From contig OY970394.1 in NCBI GenBank assembly GCA_963720475.1, positions 2,232,001 through 2,296,000 of the forward strand: 64,000 bases of DNA. Direction: 5' to 3'. The DNA is from G963720475 sp963720475. Its GTDB lineage: Bacteria; Actinomycetota; Thermoleophilia; Solirubrobacterales; Thermoleophilaceae. Shown piece by piece: positions 43,185-51,996 of this stretch. The position numbers and the translations under genes were made by a program. The notes below the pieces were generated by a model. It searched no databases. It was not told where the DNA came from and worked only from the letters and a program-made list of their open reading frames with translations. Numbering within the stretch: position 1 is the stretch's first letter; each line of letters opens with the position of its first letter.

Positions 43185-43898
43185 CTAGCGGCTCTTCAGC
43201 AGCTTCCGCCCGTTCAGCGGCTGCAGCGGGCGGCTGTTTCCGGCGTGGACCGCCCGGAAGCGCTCGAGCTGGTCGCGCGAGAGCTCGATCGGGGTCGCAT
43301 ACACAACCCAGCGCACTCCCTCCGAGCAGGGCGGGGTCGTCAGCGAGCCCTCGTAGGTGAAGCGCGGGCCGGTCTGCGGGTCGGCCGGCAGCATGTCGAG
43401 CACCGCCACCTCGGCCGCGACCGGCGCCCGCTCACCTGCGTGCGGCGGAAGCGCCTCGACGATCGGAGCGAACGCAGGGTTCTCTCTGCCCTCCTCGGCG
43501 AAGATCCCGAGCACGGCGAGCTCGCCGTCCTCCGCCTGGTGGACGAAGTGAAGCTCGAGCGGGAACGCCTTCCCCTCGAGCGCGTGTTCACCGGGGGCGT
43601 GGTGGTGGAACTGGACCAGCTCGTAGCGCTTGCCGTCGAGGGCAATCGAGCTGCCACCCGGCGAGAACACCTCGACCGAGCTGCCGGTGTTCTCGGCCTC
43701 GAGACCGAAGGCCGGCGGGTACGAGACCTCGACACTCGGCAGGTCCGCTTCCTCCGCGCCGGTGAGATCGATCGGCGACTGGCACTCGCCGATCGCGCAA
43801 AGCGCGTAGGTGGCGTCGAGCTCGCCCCAACGGGCGGGCCCGCGCTCGCCGCCGTAGCTCCACGGGGCCCGGGTCTCCTTGCCGGAATCGCTTCTCAC
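43185..43898 (-). CDS. alpha-class carbonic anhydrase
   Basis: A 237-residue enzyme catalysing CO2 hydration. Zinc ligands are in 'QFHHHAPGEH' and 'ELHFVHQ', and the Thr-Glu gate region includes 'SLTTPPCSEGVRW'. The N-terminal part has 'WSYGGERGPARWGEL' and 'CAIGECQSPIDL', and the Cys pairing with 'PPCSEG' is the usual disulfide. No signal peptide is visible, whereas most bacterial alpha-class enzymes are exported. Either the protein is cytoplasmic or the true start lies upstream of GTG 43898. CATAAT lies 9 nt before that GTG. Confidence 0.9.
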   Translation of the reverse strand: MRSDSGKETRAPWSYGGERGPARWGELDATYALCAIGECQSPIDLTGAEEADLPSVEVSYPPAFGLEAENTGSSVEVFSPGGSSIALDGKRYELVQFHHHAPGEHALEGKAFPLELHFVHQAEDGELAVLGIFAEEGRENPAFAPIVEALPPHAGERAPVAAEVAVLDMLPADPQTGPRFTYEGSLTTPPCSEGVRWVVYATPIELSRDQLERFRAVHAGNSRPLQPLNGRKLLKSR

Positions 43899-43993
43899 GA
43901 AACGCGCATTATGCGGCTCTTGGCATCCGGGCCGTCGGCCGTTCTGGTGTTAGGCTCGCGCCGCTCGAACCGCGGAGGGGAGGGGAAAGTCTC

Positions 43994-44347
43994 TTGAAGC
44001 TCGTGATCGGGATCGTTCGCCCCGAGAAAGCGAACGACGTGCTGGAATCGCTCTACCGTGCCGAGGTGCGCGGACTGTCGATGAGCCGGGTGCAAGGTCA
44101 CGGCGGTGAGCTCGACCGCGTCGAGACCTACCGCGGAACGACCGTCCAGGTGGGCCTGTCGGAGAAGGTTCGCTTCGAGATCGCCGTCTCGGACGACTTC
44201 GTCCAGCCCGCGATCGACGCGCTCTGCGCTGGCGGCCGCACCGGCGAGGTCGGCGACGGGAAGATCTTCGTGATCGACCTCGAGCGCGCCGTCCGCATCC
44301 GCACCGGTGAGACCGACCACGGCGCCGTGACGCCCGTGAGCGCATGA
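43994..44347 (+). CDS. glnK: PII nitrogen regulatory protein
   Basis: A 117-residue PII signal protein. The fold is clear from 'MKLVIGIVRPEKANDVLESL', the T-loop with 'ETYRGTTVQVG', and 'GEVGDGKIFVIDLERAVRIRTGE' (in part), which holds the B- and C-loop ATP/2-oxoglutarate sites. It should bind the ammonium channel encoded immediately downstream and block it when nitrogen is plentiful. The start codon is TTG 43994, behind a long purine run (GGAGGGGAGGGGAAAG). It overlaps the transporter start by four bases (ATGA), so translation is coupled. The T-loop Tyr that would be uridylylated in proteobacteria appears shifted or absent. Confidence 0.9.
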   Translation: MKLVIGIVRPEKANDVLESLYRAEVRGLSMSRVQGHGGELDRVETYRGTTVQVGLSEKVRFEIAVSDDFVQPAIDALCAGGRTGEVGDGKIFVIDLERAVRIRTGETDHGAVTPVSA

Positions 44348-45681
44348 ACTCGCTCCTGAATCTCGCCCAGGCGGCGAAGATCGACACCGGGGACACGGCA
44401 TGGATGCTGACCGCGACCGCGCTCGTCCTGATGATGACGATCGCGCTTGGAATCTTCTACGCCGGCCTCGTGCGCGAGAAGAACGCGCTGAACACGTTCA
44501 TGATGAGCGTCTCCGCGATTGCGATCGGCGGGGTGTCGTGGGCGGTCATCGGCTACTCGCTCGCCTTCTCCGGCACCGGCGATCTGATCGGCAACCTCGA
44601 CAACGTCTTCCTCCAGGGCGTCGACTTCGCACCCGTGGACAACGCCCTGATCGTCGCCGCAGGCGGAGCGCAGACGATCCCCGAGGTCGTCTTCTTCGCC
44701 TTCCAGGCGACCTTCTGCATCATCACGATCGCGCTGATCTCGGGCGCCGTCGTCGAGCGCATGCGCTTCAGCGCGTGGATCGTCTTCGCCGCGCTGTGGT
44801 CGATCCTCGTCTACTCGGTGCTGGCGCACTGGGGCTTCGGCGGCGGCTGGCTGTTCGAGCGCGGGACGCTCGACTTCGCGGGCGGCATCGCGGTCGAGAT
44901 GGCGTCCGGCTTTTCGGCGCTCGCCGCGGCGCTCGTCGTCGGCGCGCGCAAGGACTACGGCCGCCAGGCACTCCTGCCCCACAACGCCGTCTACGTGCTG
45001 ATCGGGGCGGGCCTGCTGTGGTTCGGCTGGTTCGGCTTCAACGGCGGCTCGGGCTTCAACACCGGGCAGAACAGCACGCTCGCATTCGTCAATACGTTGC
45101 TGACGCCGGCCTGCTCGCTCGCCACCTGGATGATCCTCGACGCCCTCCGCGGCCGCCGGGCGACGGCGATCGGCGCGGCGACTGCGATCATCGTCGGTTG
45201 CGTGCTGATCACGCCGGCGGGCGGTTTCATCAGCCCGTCCTGGGCGATGGTGCTGGGCGTCGCGGGCGCGCTGCCTTGCTACGCGGTCGTGATGCTGCGC
45301 CCGCGAACGCGCGTGGACGAGACACTCGACGTGCTCGCCGTACACGGCATCGCCGGCTTCCTCGGCATCCTGTTCATCGGCTTCTTCGCGCAGGAGAACT
45401 GGAACCTGCTCGCGGACGGGCTCGTGTTCGGCAACTCAGCCCAGCTCGGCGACCAGGCGCTCGCCGCGGCGGCGACGCCCGCGTACGCGTTCGTGATGAC
45501 GTTCGTCCTGCTGAAGGTGATCGGATTCGTGATGCCGCTACGGGCAACCGAGAACAACGAGGCGCTCGGGATGGACGTCAACTCGCACGGCGAGGAGGCG
45601 TATGCCACCGGCGAGGGCGCGATCCTCGTCACGCCCGAGACAGGCGTCGAGGAGAAGGTCCCGGTCAAGGACCCGGGCTAG
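44344..45681 (+). CDS. amtB: ammonium transporter
   Basis: A 445-residue Amt/MEP/Rh channel with about 11 transmembrane helices. Typical stretches are 'MLTATALVLMMTIALGIFYAGLVREKN' (in part), 'WAVIGYSLAFSG', 'FQATFCIITIALISGAV' with the Phe gate, 'WGFGGGWLF', 'NAVYVLIGAGLLWFGWFGFNGGS' (in part) and the His in 'DVLAVHGIAGFLG'. It takes up ammonium under nitrogen limitation. The C-terminal cytoplasmic tail ('EALGMDVNSHGEEAY') is the region contacted by PII. It overlaps glnK by four bases. Its TAG abuts the TAG of the convergent next gene. Confidence 0.95.
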   Translation: MNSLLNLAQAAKIDTGDTAWMLTATALVLMMTIALGIFYAGLVREKNALNTFMMSVSAIAIGGVSWAVIGYSLAFSGTGDLIGNLDNVFLQGVDFAPVDNALIVAAGGAQTIPEVVFFAFQATFCIITIALISGAVVERMRFSAWIVFAALWSILVYSVLAHWGFGGGWLFERGTLDFAGGIAVEMASGFSALAAALVVGARKDYGRQALLPHNAVYVLIGAGLLWFGWFGFNGGSGFNTGQNSTLAFVNTLLTPACSLATWMILDALRGRRATAIGAATAIIVGCVLITPAGGFISPSWAMVLGVAGALPCYAVVMLRPRTRVDETLDVLAVHGIAGFLGILFIGFFAQENWNLLADGLVFGNSAQLGDQALAAAATPAYAFVMTFVLLKVIGFVMPLRATENNEALGMDVNSHGEEAYATGEGAILVTPETGVEEKVPVKDPG

Positions 45682-46053
45682 CTAGAGCTTCTCTTCGATC
45701 TGCGCCGCCTGCTCGTCGTGGCGGCTGATGATCTTCCCCTGGCGCTCGATCTCCTTCTTAGTCCGCTCCGCGCCGCCCTCGAGCTCTGCCGCGCGAGCGT
45801 CATGCTCCCGGGCGACCGCGGCGTGCTCGGCGGCGAGATCTGCCTGGAGCTTCGCCTCCTCGCGCTGGGCCTCGACCTTCGGCGTGAGCTCACGGGCCTT
45901 CACCTCGTGGGCGTCGGCCTCCTGCCGATGCCCGGCCGCCTGCGCGCGTAGCTGTTCGCGCTCGCGGTCGCGCGAGCGCTTGTACTGAAGCAGGCTGACG
46001 ATCAGCAACGCAACGAGCACAACCGCTCCAACGATGATCAGAGTCGTAGTCAT
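45682..46053 (-). CDS. single-pass membrane coiled-coil protein
   Basis: A 123-residue protein with one N-terminal transmembrane helix (about 5-22) and then an uninterrupted charged helix of about 95 residues rich in Glu, Arg, Ala and Gln. Heptad spacing and many opposite charges indicate a coiled coil or single alpha-helix facing the cytoplasm. No enzymatic motif is present. The type resembles small envelope-stress or cell-division scaffolds, but no family is identified. It is convergent with the ammonium transporter with no intervening bases. Confidence 0.6.
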   Translation of the reverse strand: MTTTLIIVGAVVLVALLIVSLLQYKRSRDREREQLRAQAAGHRQEADAHEVKARELTPKVEAQREEAKLQADLAAEHAAVAREHDARAAELEGGAERTKKEIERQGKIISRHDEQAAQIEEKL

Positions 46054-46114
46054 GCTCGCGGGTTTCCCGGTTCGCTGAGGGGCAAACGTCCCGTTGCCGA
46101 GCGGGCGCCGGGAG

Positions 46115-47227
46115 CTACGCGGGCGCCGCGATCGCCGCGCTTTGCTCGACGAGGAAGGCGAGCAAGCCGTTCATCCCGCGCTCAGCGTGCACCCGGCGTT
46201 GAATATCGGCCCCTGTGCCCTGCTGCACGATCAGCTCGACCTCTCCGAGCTCTCGTTCGCAGCCGAAGTCCGCCGCCCCTTGCGCTGCCACCTCGACAGT
46301 GCGGCGTGCGAGATCGCGCGCCGGCACGGGGGTGCACTCGCGGTCGAGCAGCTTCGCTTCCAACCCGTAGCGCGTCGCCTGGAAACTCGACTCGGCCAGG
46401 GCCTCGCGCACGGGTATCGTGCTCTGGTCGCGTTCGGCCTCGGCCCGAGCGAGGCAGTGAATGAGGCACGCCAGCGCGCCCACACGATCGAGGTCGAATT
46501 GGGTATCGGGGGCGCGCACCTCGATCGTCCCGAGCTGGGGGTGCAGCCGCACGTCCCACCAAATATGGGTGTAGTCATCCAGGTCGCCTGCCGCGCAGAC
46601 CTGCCGCGTGACCTCGCAGAAGTGATCGAAGTCGTTGAACTTCGGCGCCATCGCCGCACGCGGATAACTGCGAAAGATCACGGTCCGGGAGCTCGACAGG
46701 CCGGAGTCCTCGCCAAACCAGAACGGGGAGTTGCCGGCCAGTGCGTTGACGAGCGGTACGTGCGCCCGGATGCCGTTGTACGCGCGGACCGCGGTCTCCT
46801 CGTCCGGCATGCCGACATGGACATGGAGGCCACAGATCGGCGTTCGGAGGACGCCCTGGAGGGTGTCCTCGATAAGGCTGTACCGATCAGTCGGATGAAC
46901 GTCCGCTGAACCCGGCGCCGCCGAAGGATGGACGCCGGTGGCCATCAGGCGCCCACCGTTGGAGAGCAGCTCGGCGCGGACCTCCCTCAGCCCCGCGACC
47001 GCCTCCCCGGCGTTGCGAGAGACCTCCGACTTGCCCTCGACCATCGCCTTGAAGAGCTCGGTCGAGACGTCGCCCCCGTCAGGTGATGCTCTGCGCGCCG
47101 CCTCGGCACCGCGATCCAAGAGCCGCCCATCGGCGTCCACGACGAGCAACTCCTCCTCGATGCCGAGCGCGAACGGCTCGCCCGTCCCGAAGTTGCTCTC
47201 CCACGTGCGCGCCGCCGTTCCGCTCAT
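46115..47227 (-). CDS. YbdK-type carboxylate-amine ligase / glutamate-cysteine ligase
   Basis: A 370-residue GCS2-family ATP-dependent ligase. Diagnostic stretches are 'FALGIEEELLVVDADG' (metal-binding Glu cluster), 'KSEVSRNAGEAVAGLREVR' (in part), 'ICGLHVHVGMPDEE', 'WWDVRLHPQLGTIEVRAPDTQ' (in part) and 'GLEAKLLDR'. The family joins glutamate to an amine such as cysteine. In actinobacteria it occurs both in glutathione-like synthesis and in other gamma-glutamyl metabolism. No neighbouring glutathione synthetase or ergothioneine gene is seen, so the exact product is open. Confidence 0.85.
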   Translation of the reverse strand: MSGTAARTWESNFGTGEPFALGIEEELLVVDADGRLLDRGAEAARRASPDGGDVSTELFKAMVEGKSEVSRNAGEAVAGLREVRAELLSNGGRLMATGVHPSAAPGSADVHPTDRYSLIEDTLQGVLRTPICGLHVHVGMPDEETAVRAYNGIRAHVPLVNALAGNSPFWFGEDSGLSSSRTVIFRSYPRAAMAPKFNDFDHFCEVTRQVCAAGDLDDYTHIWWDVRLHPQLGTIEVRAPDTQFDLDRVGALACLIHCLARAEAERDQSTIPVREALAESSFQATRYGLEAKLLDRECTPVPARDLARRTVEVAAQGAADFGCERELGEVELIVQQGTGADIQRRVHAERGMNGLLAFLVEQSAAIAAPA

Positions 47228-47251
47228 CCGAAAACGGATCCGGGGCCGGGT

Positions 47252-47533
47252 CTATGGGGCGAGCCTGGCGTCGTCGCGCCCGCGCCCCACCCCGGCCCTG
47301 TCGGCCAGCGCGATGAACACGGCCGCCGCGATAACGCCGACGATCGTTCCGAGGAAGTTGAGCTCGAAGATGTCACCGGTGCCGATCGCGCTTGCGACGA
47401 CGCCGCCGGCGAGCGCCCCTGCGACGCCGAGCAGGATCGTCATCCAGACGCCGATGTGCTGACGACCCGGAACGATCAGGCGCGCAAGGACACCAATTAC
47501 CACCCCGATGAGGATGAGGCCGAGAATTTGCAT
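47252..47533 (-). CDS. GlsB/YeaQ/YmgE-family membrane protein
   Basis: A 93-residue hydrophobic protein of the transglycosylase-associated family. Three short helices contain the pattern 'GLILIGVVIGVLARLIVPGR' followed by 'TILLGVAGALAGGVV' and 'GTIVGVIAAAVFIAL'. It is a stress-associated inner-membrane protein of unknown mechanism. The C-terminal 'GRGRDDARLAP' is a divergent hydrophilic tail. It lies between the ligase gene and two small soluble-protein genes, and may be co-transcribed with them. Confidence 0.85.
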   Translation of the reverse strand: MQILGLILIGVVIGVLARLIVPGRQHIGVWMTILLGVAGALAGGVVASAIGTGDIFELNFLGTIVGVIAAAVFIALADRAGVGRGRDDARLAP

Positions 47534-47578
47534 GGCATCGGGATTCCCATTCCATCGCCGCGCAAACGGGTCGGCCTA

Positions 47579-47785
47579 CTACTCGTCGGCGGCGTCCTCG
47601 GGATCCTCGTCCATCGACTCGTCCGGGCTCGGAGGCCGGCCCGTGCGCTCTTCCTGCTCGCGTTCGAGCTTCTTCGCCTCGTCGATGCCCTGGTCGAGCT
47701 CGTCGAGGCGCTCCTCCATCCGGTCGCCCTCGTGCTCCGCCTCGGCGGTTTGCTCTTCGATGCGGTCTGGTTCGTCGTCAGCCAT
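47579..47785 (-). CDS. small highly acidic protein
   Basis: A 68-residue, Glu/Asp-dominated protein with one predicted helix ('HEGDRMEERLDELDQGIDEA') and a disordered acidic tail. The start is ATG 47785, with AGGAG eight bases upstream and a short overlap with the end of the preceding gene, so the two are coupled. A longer frame upstream has no coding character. Function is unknown. Acidic small helical proteins of this type recur in actinobacteria next to stress-response genes. Confidence 0.6.
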   Translation of the reverse strand: MADDEPDRIEEQTAEAEHEGDRMEERLDELDQGIDEAKKLEREQEERTGRPPSPDESMDEDPEDAADE

Positions 47786-48254
47786 CAGCCGAGCTCCTGT
47801 CGCTCTCCAGCGCAGACGCGATCTCGTCGAGCGCGGCCTGCTCCTCGTCGCTGATCTTCCTGCCGCCGATGCCGATGAAGCCGCCCTCCTTGTGGGCCTC
47901 AGCGGCGGCGCGCGCAACCTCGAGCACGAACTTCTTGTAGGCGGCGACGTCTTCCGGCTGCCCCTTCCCGTCGAGCAGCGCGAGTGCTTCGTGCAGCGGC
48001 TCACTGCTGACGCCCTTGAGCCCGTTCGAAGCCTGAACCCGCTGGGGGTCCAGCGCCGGGGGGGTCGCGACTATCTCGTCGAGCAGCTCGTTCTCTCCGT
48101 GTGCCTCGCGTGCGTGCGTGTAGACCTTCCCGATCGCCATCGTCTCGCGGATCGTCCCGCCGCGCGCCGCGCCGACGACCTCCAACCCGGCCAGCAACGG
48201 AGCCTCGACCACCGTCGACCATTCCTCCGCGTTGAAATCCGCCTTTCTCGTCAC
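47778..48254 (-). CDS. hypothetical helical protein
   Basis: A 158-residue soluble protein with the opening 'ADFNAEEWSTVVEAPLLAGL', two Gly/Ala helix breaks ('ARGGTIRETMAIGKVYTHAR', 'FIGIGGRKISDEEQAALDEI') and mainly amphipathic helices elsewhere. It looks like a compact all-alpha domain, with no known motif recognised. The start is GTG 48254, with GAGGAG five bases upstream. It overlaps the following small acidic gene by eight bases. Co-transcription with that gene and the GlsB-like gene is likely. Confidence 0.65.
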   Translation of the reverse strand: MTRKADFNAEEWSTVVEAPLLAGLEVVGAARGGTIRETMAIGKVYTHAREAHGENELLDEIVATPPALDPQRVQASNGLKGVSSEPLHEALALLDGKGQPEDVAAYKKFVLEVARAAAEAHKEGGFIGIGGRKISDEEQAALDEIASALESDRSSADG

Positions 48255-48382
48255 CTTGGCTCCTCTCAGTAGCTCGAGCGCTGGGTACCCGATCGCGGGG
48301 GCGATAAGCCGGCGATACGCCCGCCACGACCTCGACGGTGCGCTTGCCGCGATCCTGAACCTCTGGCCGACGCGATCGGGTG

Positions 48383-48610
48383 ATGCGCCTGGCCGAGGAG
48401 CGGTTCGACGCCGTCGCTGCGTGGATACGGAGTGTCGACCCCAGCCTGCCGCCCCCACCCCGTCTCGTCGGGCGGGCCGTCGTGGCGGCGTCGTGGGAGC
48501 TCGCCGCGCAGGCCGTTCGGACCTCACGCGACACCACCGCCGATACACGCGAGGCCCTGACGTACATCTGGCTGCTCGGGTTGACCGGGCAACCCCAGGT
48601 CGCCGCGTAG
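48383..48610 (+). CDS. hypothetical small helical protein
   Basis: A 75-residue frame that fills the gap between a hypothetical gene and the end of the ceramidase gene, with its stop nine bases from the ceramidase stop. It reads as helices with Ala/Arg/Trp ('FDAVAAWIRSVDPSLP', 'VVAASWELAAQAVRTSRD', 'ALTYIWLLGLTG'). It faintly resembles a regulator C-terminal domain and could be a remnant. A GTG at 48380 is an alternative start. No clear Shine-Dalgarno sequence or -10 supports it. Confidence 0.4.
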   Translation: MRLAEERFDAVAAWIRSVDPSLPPPPRLVGRAVVAASWELAAQAVRTSRDTTADTREALTYIWLLGLTGQPQVAA

Positions 48611-48618
48611 CCGGCTGG

Positions 48619-50869
48619 TCAGCGCAGTTTCGTCGCCTGGCCGACGACGTTGCCAAAACCGTCCCGCGCCTGGCCTGCGTCGATTGCCACGCCCGTCCCG
48701 GCGGGTGCGGGCACGCTGAAGACGTGTTGGCTGCGCTGTGAGACGCGAGTCACCTTGCCGTCGACCTTGAACCGCACGGCACCCCCGGCGGCGGCCTGCG
48801 GGCGCGACGTCAGATCGATATCGCGCCGGGCGTCGGGATAGGCCAGGCTGACGGCGAGCTTCCCTGCGGGGGCCGGAACCGCGACGGCCTTCAGCGCGCG
48901 CGAGGGCGTCACGTCGAACGGCTGCGACTCGAGCCGGTAGCGGTTCGCCTGCACGACGGAGGCGATAGCGCCCGACCGGCGCGTCGAGCGGAATCTCCCA
49001 CTGGACCTGATGCCGCCCGCCCGGGCTCACCTGCCACAGCATCGCGAGTCCGAGGTCGTCATCGGCGTGGCGCCACTTGCCGCGCTCGAAGCGCTCGGCG
49101 ATCACGAACGGGCGATCGACTGGCCGATCGAGCCCGCGGGGTCCTCCCTGCCACGCGAGCCGCGCACGCTCGAGTCGCGCGTATCCCCCGTCCGGCTGTT
49201 CGAGGATCGAGCCGCTCCCGGCCCCGGTGGTGTAGGCGGGTCCGTCGAGCGCCACGCCGTTGGTCGGGTCGAACTCGGCGGGTGCCGGCGCCGGCTCGCC
49301 GCGCACGAGCACCCCGGCCAGCTTCGCGAGCTCCTGCTGGATGAGGACCGACGACAGCCGTCCGAACTGCGTGTTGCCGCCCTCGTAGTGCTGGCGGTCG
49401 TACTCCTCGGGCGTCGTGAAGTAGAGGACGAACTCGTTGGCGAGGCCGGAGACGACGACTCGGTCGACGCCCGAGCCGGCGGTCGCCGAGGCGACCGCGG
49501 AGCGGATGCGAGCCCCGACCTCCTTGGTCCCCTCGCCCGGCACCGAGACGATCAGGCGATCGGCGATCCGAAACGCCAGCAGCGGGACGCGGTTCGGGAC
49601 GTCGCCCGTGCCCGGGGCCGAGGCCTTGACCCCGTGGGGAGCGCCCCGGTCAGGACCACGGAAGTCCTCGAAGTGACGCTGCGTGACGTCGAACAATGGC
49701 CCCCGCTCCTCCTCTGATCCGGTGAGGAAGGGCAGGCCGACCTCGGACGAGGACGCGACGGTCCCGCCGCCCACAGCCTGTCCGCAGAAGCACGCGCGCG
49801 TCCAGCGAAAGTCGAGCGTCGGCTTCGCGGTCAGCTTCGAGGCGGCCTTCTTCCAGGCGCGCAGCATCGCGCTCGCCTCGACGCGGCCGACGTGGTCGGA
49901 GGCCGCCGGGCCATCGCGATCGAGACCCGCGGACATGTCGCCCTCGTTCGAGTTGCCGTAGACGTTGACGACCTCCTGCTTCGGCTTCACTTTCCCGGCC
50001 GCGCGCACACCCGCCTCGAAGACGCGCGTGGCGGACGCGTGGTGGTCAGCGTTGTAGAACTGGAACGACGACTTGGTGACCGTGCCGTGGTCGGCGAAGT
50101 TCGACCACGCGCCGATCGGAACGCGAGCCCGCTTGCGCTTTCCGCGCACGCGGACGAGCTTGTCGACCCGCAGGACGTCGACAGCGGGGTCGATCGTGTG
50201 CAGGTAGCCGCCGTCGGGGTCCTCCTCCTCGCGACCTGCTCCGCGAGCGCGGACGATCCCGTGATTCGCCAGATGTGCCTCGATACTGCGGTTTCGCGTC
50301 AGCCCGCTGATCTGCGAGGCGCCCCAAGCGGCGACCGCCGGCCCGCGGTCGGCGTCCGCCCGCTCGATCGAGGCCGAGATCTGCTCGACGAGGAAGCGGT
50401 ACAGCTGTGGGTCCGCGGGATCAGGGCTGAGCAGGCGGACGAAGCTCGCCGGATCGTCGATCGTCTCGAGGCTCGGCGCGGCCGTGTTCAGCGTCGGGTA
50501 GTTGCCGTATCCGCCCGGGCCGGAGTGGGTGTGGGAGGCGGAGATAAGGATGTTCTGCTCGGAGAAGCCGCGCGCGCGCAGGCGTTCGCCGATGTGGCGG
50601 ACCATCCCTCCGGGAACCATGAACAGGTCGATCGAGACGAGCGCGACCTTGCGGCCGCCGCGCTCGAGCACGAGCGTCCGCGCCTGGAGGCGTGTGTGCT
50701 GCCCCTGGGCAATGCGGTCCGCGCGCGTCCAACCGCCTAGGTAGTAGCCCGTCGCGGGCGTGATGTCGGCGCGCCCGGCGCCGGCGCGCAACGCCGCATC
50801 GGCCGACGCGGGGACCGCCAAGACCGACGGGATGGCGATCGCGCACGCGATTGCGACGAGCCTCCACAC
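48619..50869 (-). pseudogene. secreted neutral ceramidase, single frameshift
   Basis: Assembled over one shift, this is a full neutral/alkaline ceramidase of about 740 residues. It has a signal peptide, 'RAGAGRADITPATGYYLGGW', the zinc-site motif 'SASHTHSGPGGYG', the catalytic 'NSNEGDMSAGL' (active-site Ser), and 'FADHGT'. A C-terminal beta-sandwich is split between two frames. The switch is near 48968, where the sequence passes from 'PVGRYRL' to 'VVQANRYRLESQPF' if one base is ignored. It would hydrolyse ceramide to sphingosine and fatty acid outside the cell. The shift may be a sequencing error, because everything else is intact. Confidence 0.85.
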
Positions 50870-50958
50870 GCTGAGGAGTCTGCCCGACCGGCGACGAGAA
50901 CGCGCCGGGGTCGCCTCCTGACGAGCGGCGCTAGTCCGCTCGCAATTAGGCTCCGGGC

Positions 50959-51450
50959 GTGTTCCCCTACGACCCGAGTGAGTGGAGCGACCTGTTCGTC
51001 GGGGTCGCCGGCGCGTCCGCGGCCCTGACCGGGCTTCTGTTCGTCGCGGTCTCGATCAACATCGAGCGGATCCTGAAGTTGCCTGGCCTTCCGGACCGCG
51101 CGCTGGCCACCCTGCTGATGCTGCTCGGCGTCCTCGTGGCATCGATCCTGGGCTTGGCCCCCGGCCAGAGCCGGACCGCGGTCGGCGCCGAGCTCATCGG
51201 CGTCGGGCTCGCAATGACGGCCGGCGTCGGCGTGCTGACCTGGCTCAGCCGGGGGCGAGAGGCGCCGACTTCTTCGTTCGTAGCCCGCTTGATCGTGGCG
51301 GGCGCCGGGACCATCCCGTTCGTGATCGGGGGCGCAAGCCTCCTCTTGGAGTGCGGTGGAGGCCTCTACTGGATCCTCGCCGGCACGGTCTTGGCGATCA
51401 CGGGCGCGGTCCTGAACGCGTGGGTCCTGCTCGTCGAGATCCTCCGCTGA
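50959..51450 (+). CDS. small multi-pass membrane protein
   Basis: A 163-residue protein with five predicted transmembrane helices and almost no loops. An amphipathic N-terminus 'MFPYDPSEWSDLFVGVAGA' precedes the first helix. Conserved small residues ('GASAALTGLLFVAVSINIERIL') resemble a family of actinobacterial membrane proteins without known function. TAGGCT ends six bases before GTG 50959, which fixes the start and suggests a leaderless transcript. It is divergent from the ceramidase gene. Confidence 0.65.
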   Translation: MFPYDPSEWSDLFVGVAGASAALTGLLFVAVSINIERILKLPGLPDRALATLLMLLGVLVASILGLAPGQSRTAVGAELIGVGLAMTAGVGVLTWLSRGREAPTSSFVARLIVAGAGTIPFVIGGASLLLECGGGLYWILAGTVLAITGAVLNAWVLLVEILR

Positions 51451-51538
51451 CGCCGGCGAACAGCGCGCAAGTTACGATTCCGCAGGTAAGGTGCGCATCA
51501 CGCGCTGAATCAGCCGACCCGGGTGGAATGAGCTAGCG

Positions 51539-51982
51539 ATGGCAGCTGAGCACGATCTTCCGCTGGAGGAGTACCACCGTGCCGGGCTCGAAATCCTGAA
51601 CGGCAATCCGGAGGCTTACAAGTCGCTTTGGTCCCAAGGCGACGACGCGACCCTCGCCAATCCCTTCGGTCCCCCCGTTCGCGGCTGGAGCGCGGTTTCG
51701 GCGAGGTTGGACCTCGCCGCTTCGAACTACAGCGACGGCCAGGGCTACGAGTTCGAGAACATCGTCACATTCGTCGGCGAGGACCTCGCCTACACGGTGG
51801 AGATCGAACGTGCGCGGGTACGCGTGGGCGACAGCGAGGAGCTCTCCCCTGTGGCGATTCGCGTCACTTCGGTCTTCCGGCGAGAGGCCGGCGAATGGAA
51901 GGTCGTCCACAGGCACGGGGACCCGATCACCGAGATGCGTGCGGCGGAGTCTGTGGTCCAGGAAAGCCCTGAACCGGAGTAG
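51539..51982 (+). CDS. NTF2-like (SnoaL/ketosteroid isomerase-like) protein
   Basis: A 147-residue NTF2-fold protein: 'EEYHRAGLEILNGNPEAYKSLW' (two helices, shown in part), the strand 'ATLANPFGPPVRGWSAV', and later 'LAYTVEIERARVRVG' with 'VTSVFRREAGEWKVVHRHGDP'. The His in 'RHGDPIT' matches the end of many calcium/calmodulin-dependent kinase II association-like and SnoaL-like domains. Substrate or partner is unknown. This is one of three NTF2-like genes in the window. The PAP2 gene starts 14 bp downstream and may share the transcript. Confidence 0.8.
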   Translation: MAAEHDLPLEEYHRAGLEILNGNPEAYKSLWSQGDDATLANPFGPPVRGWSAVSARLDLAASNYSDGQGYEFENIVTFVGEDLAYTVEIERARVRVGDSEELSPVAIRVTSVFRREAGEWKVVHRHGDPITEMRAAESVVQESPEPE

Positions 51983-51996
51983 GTCGGGGCGGAGCT

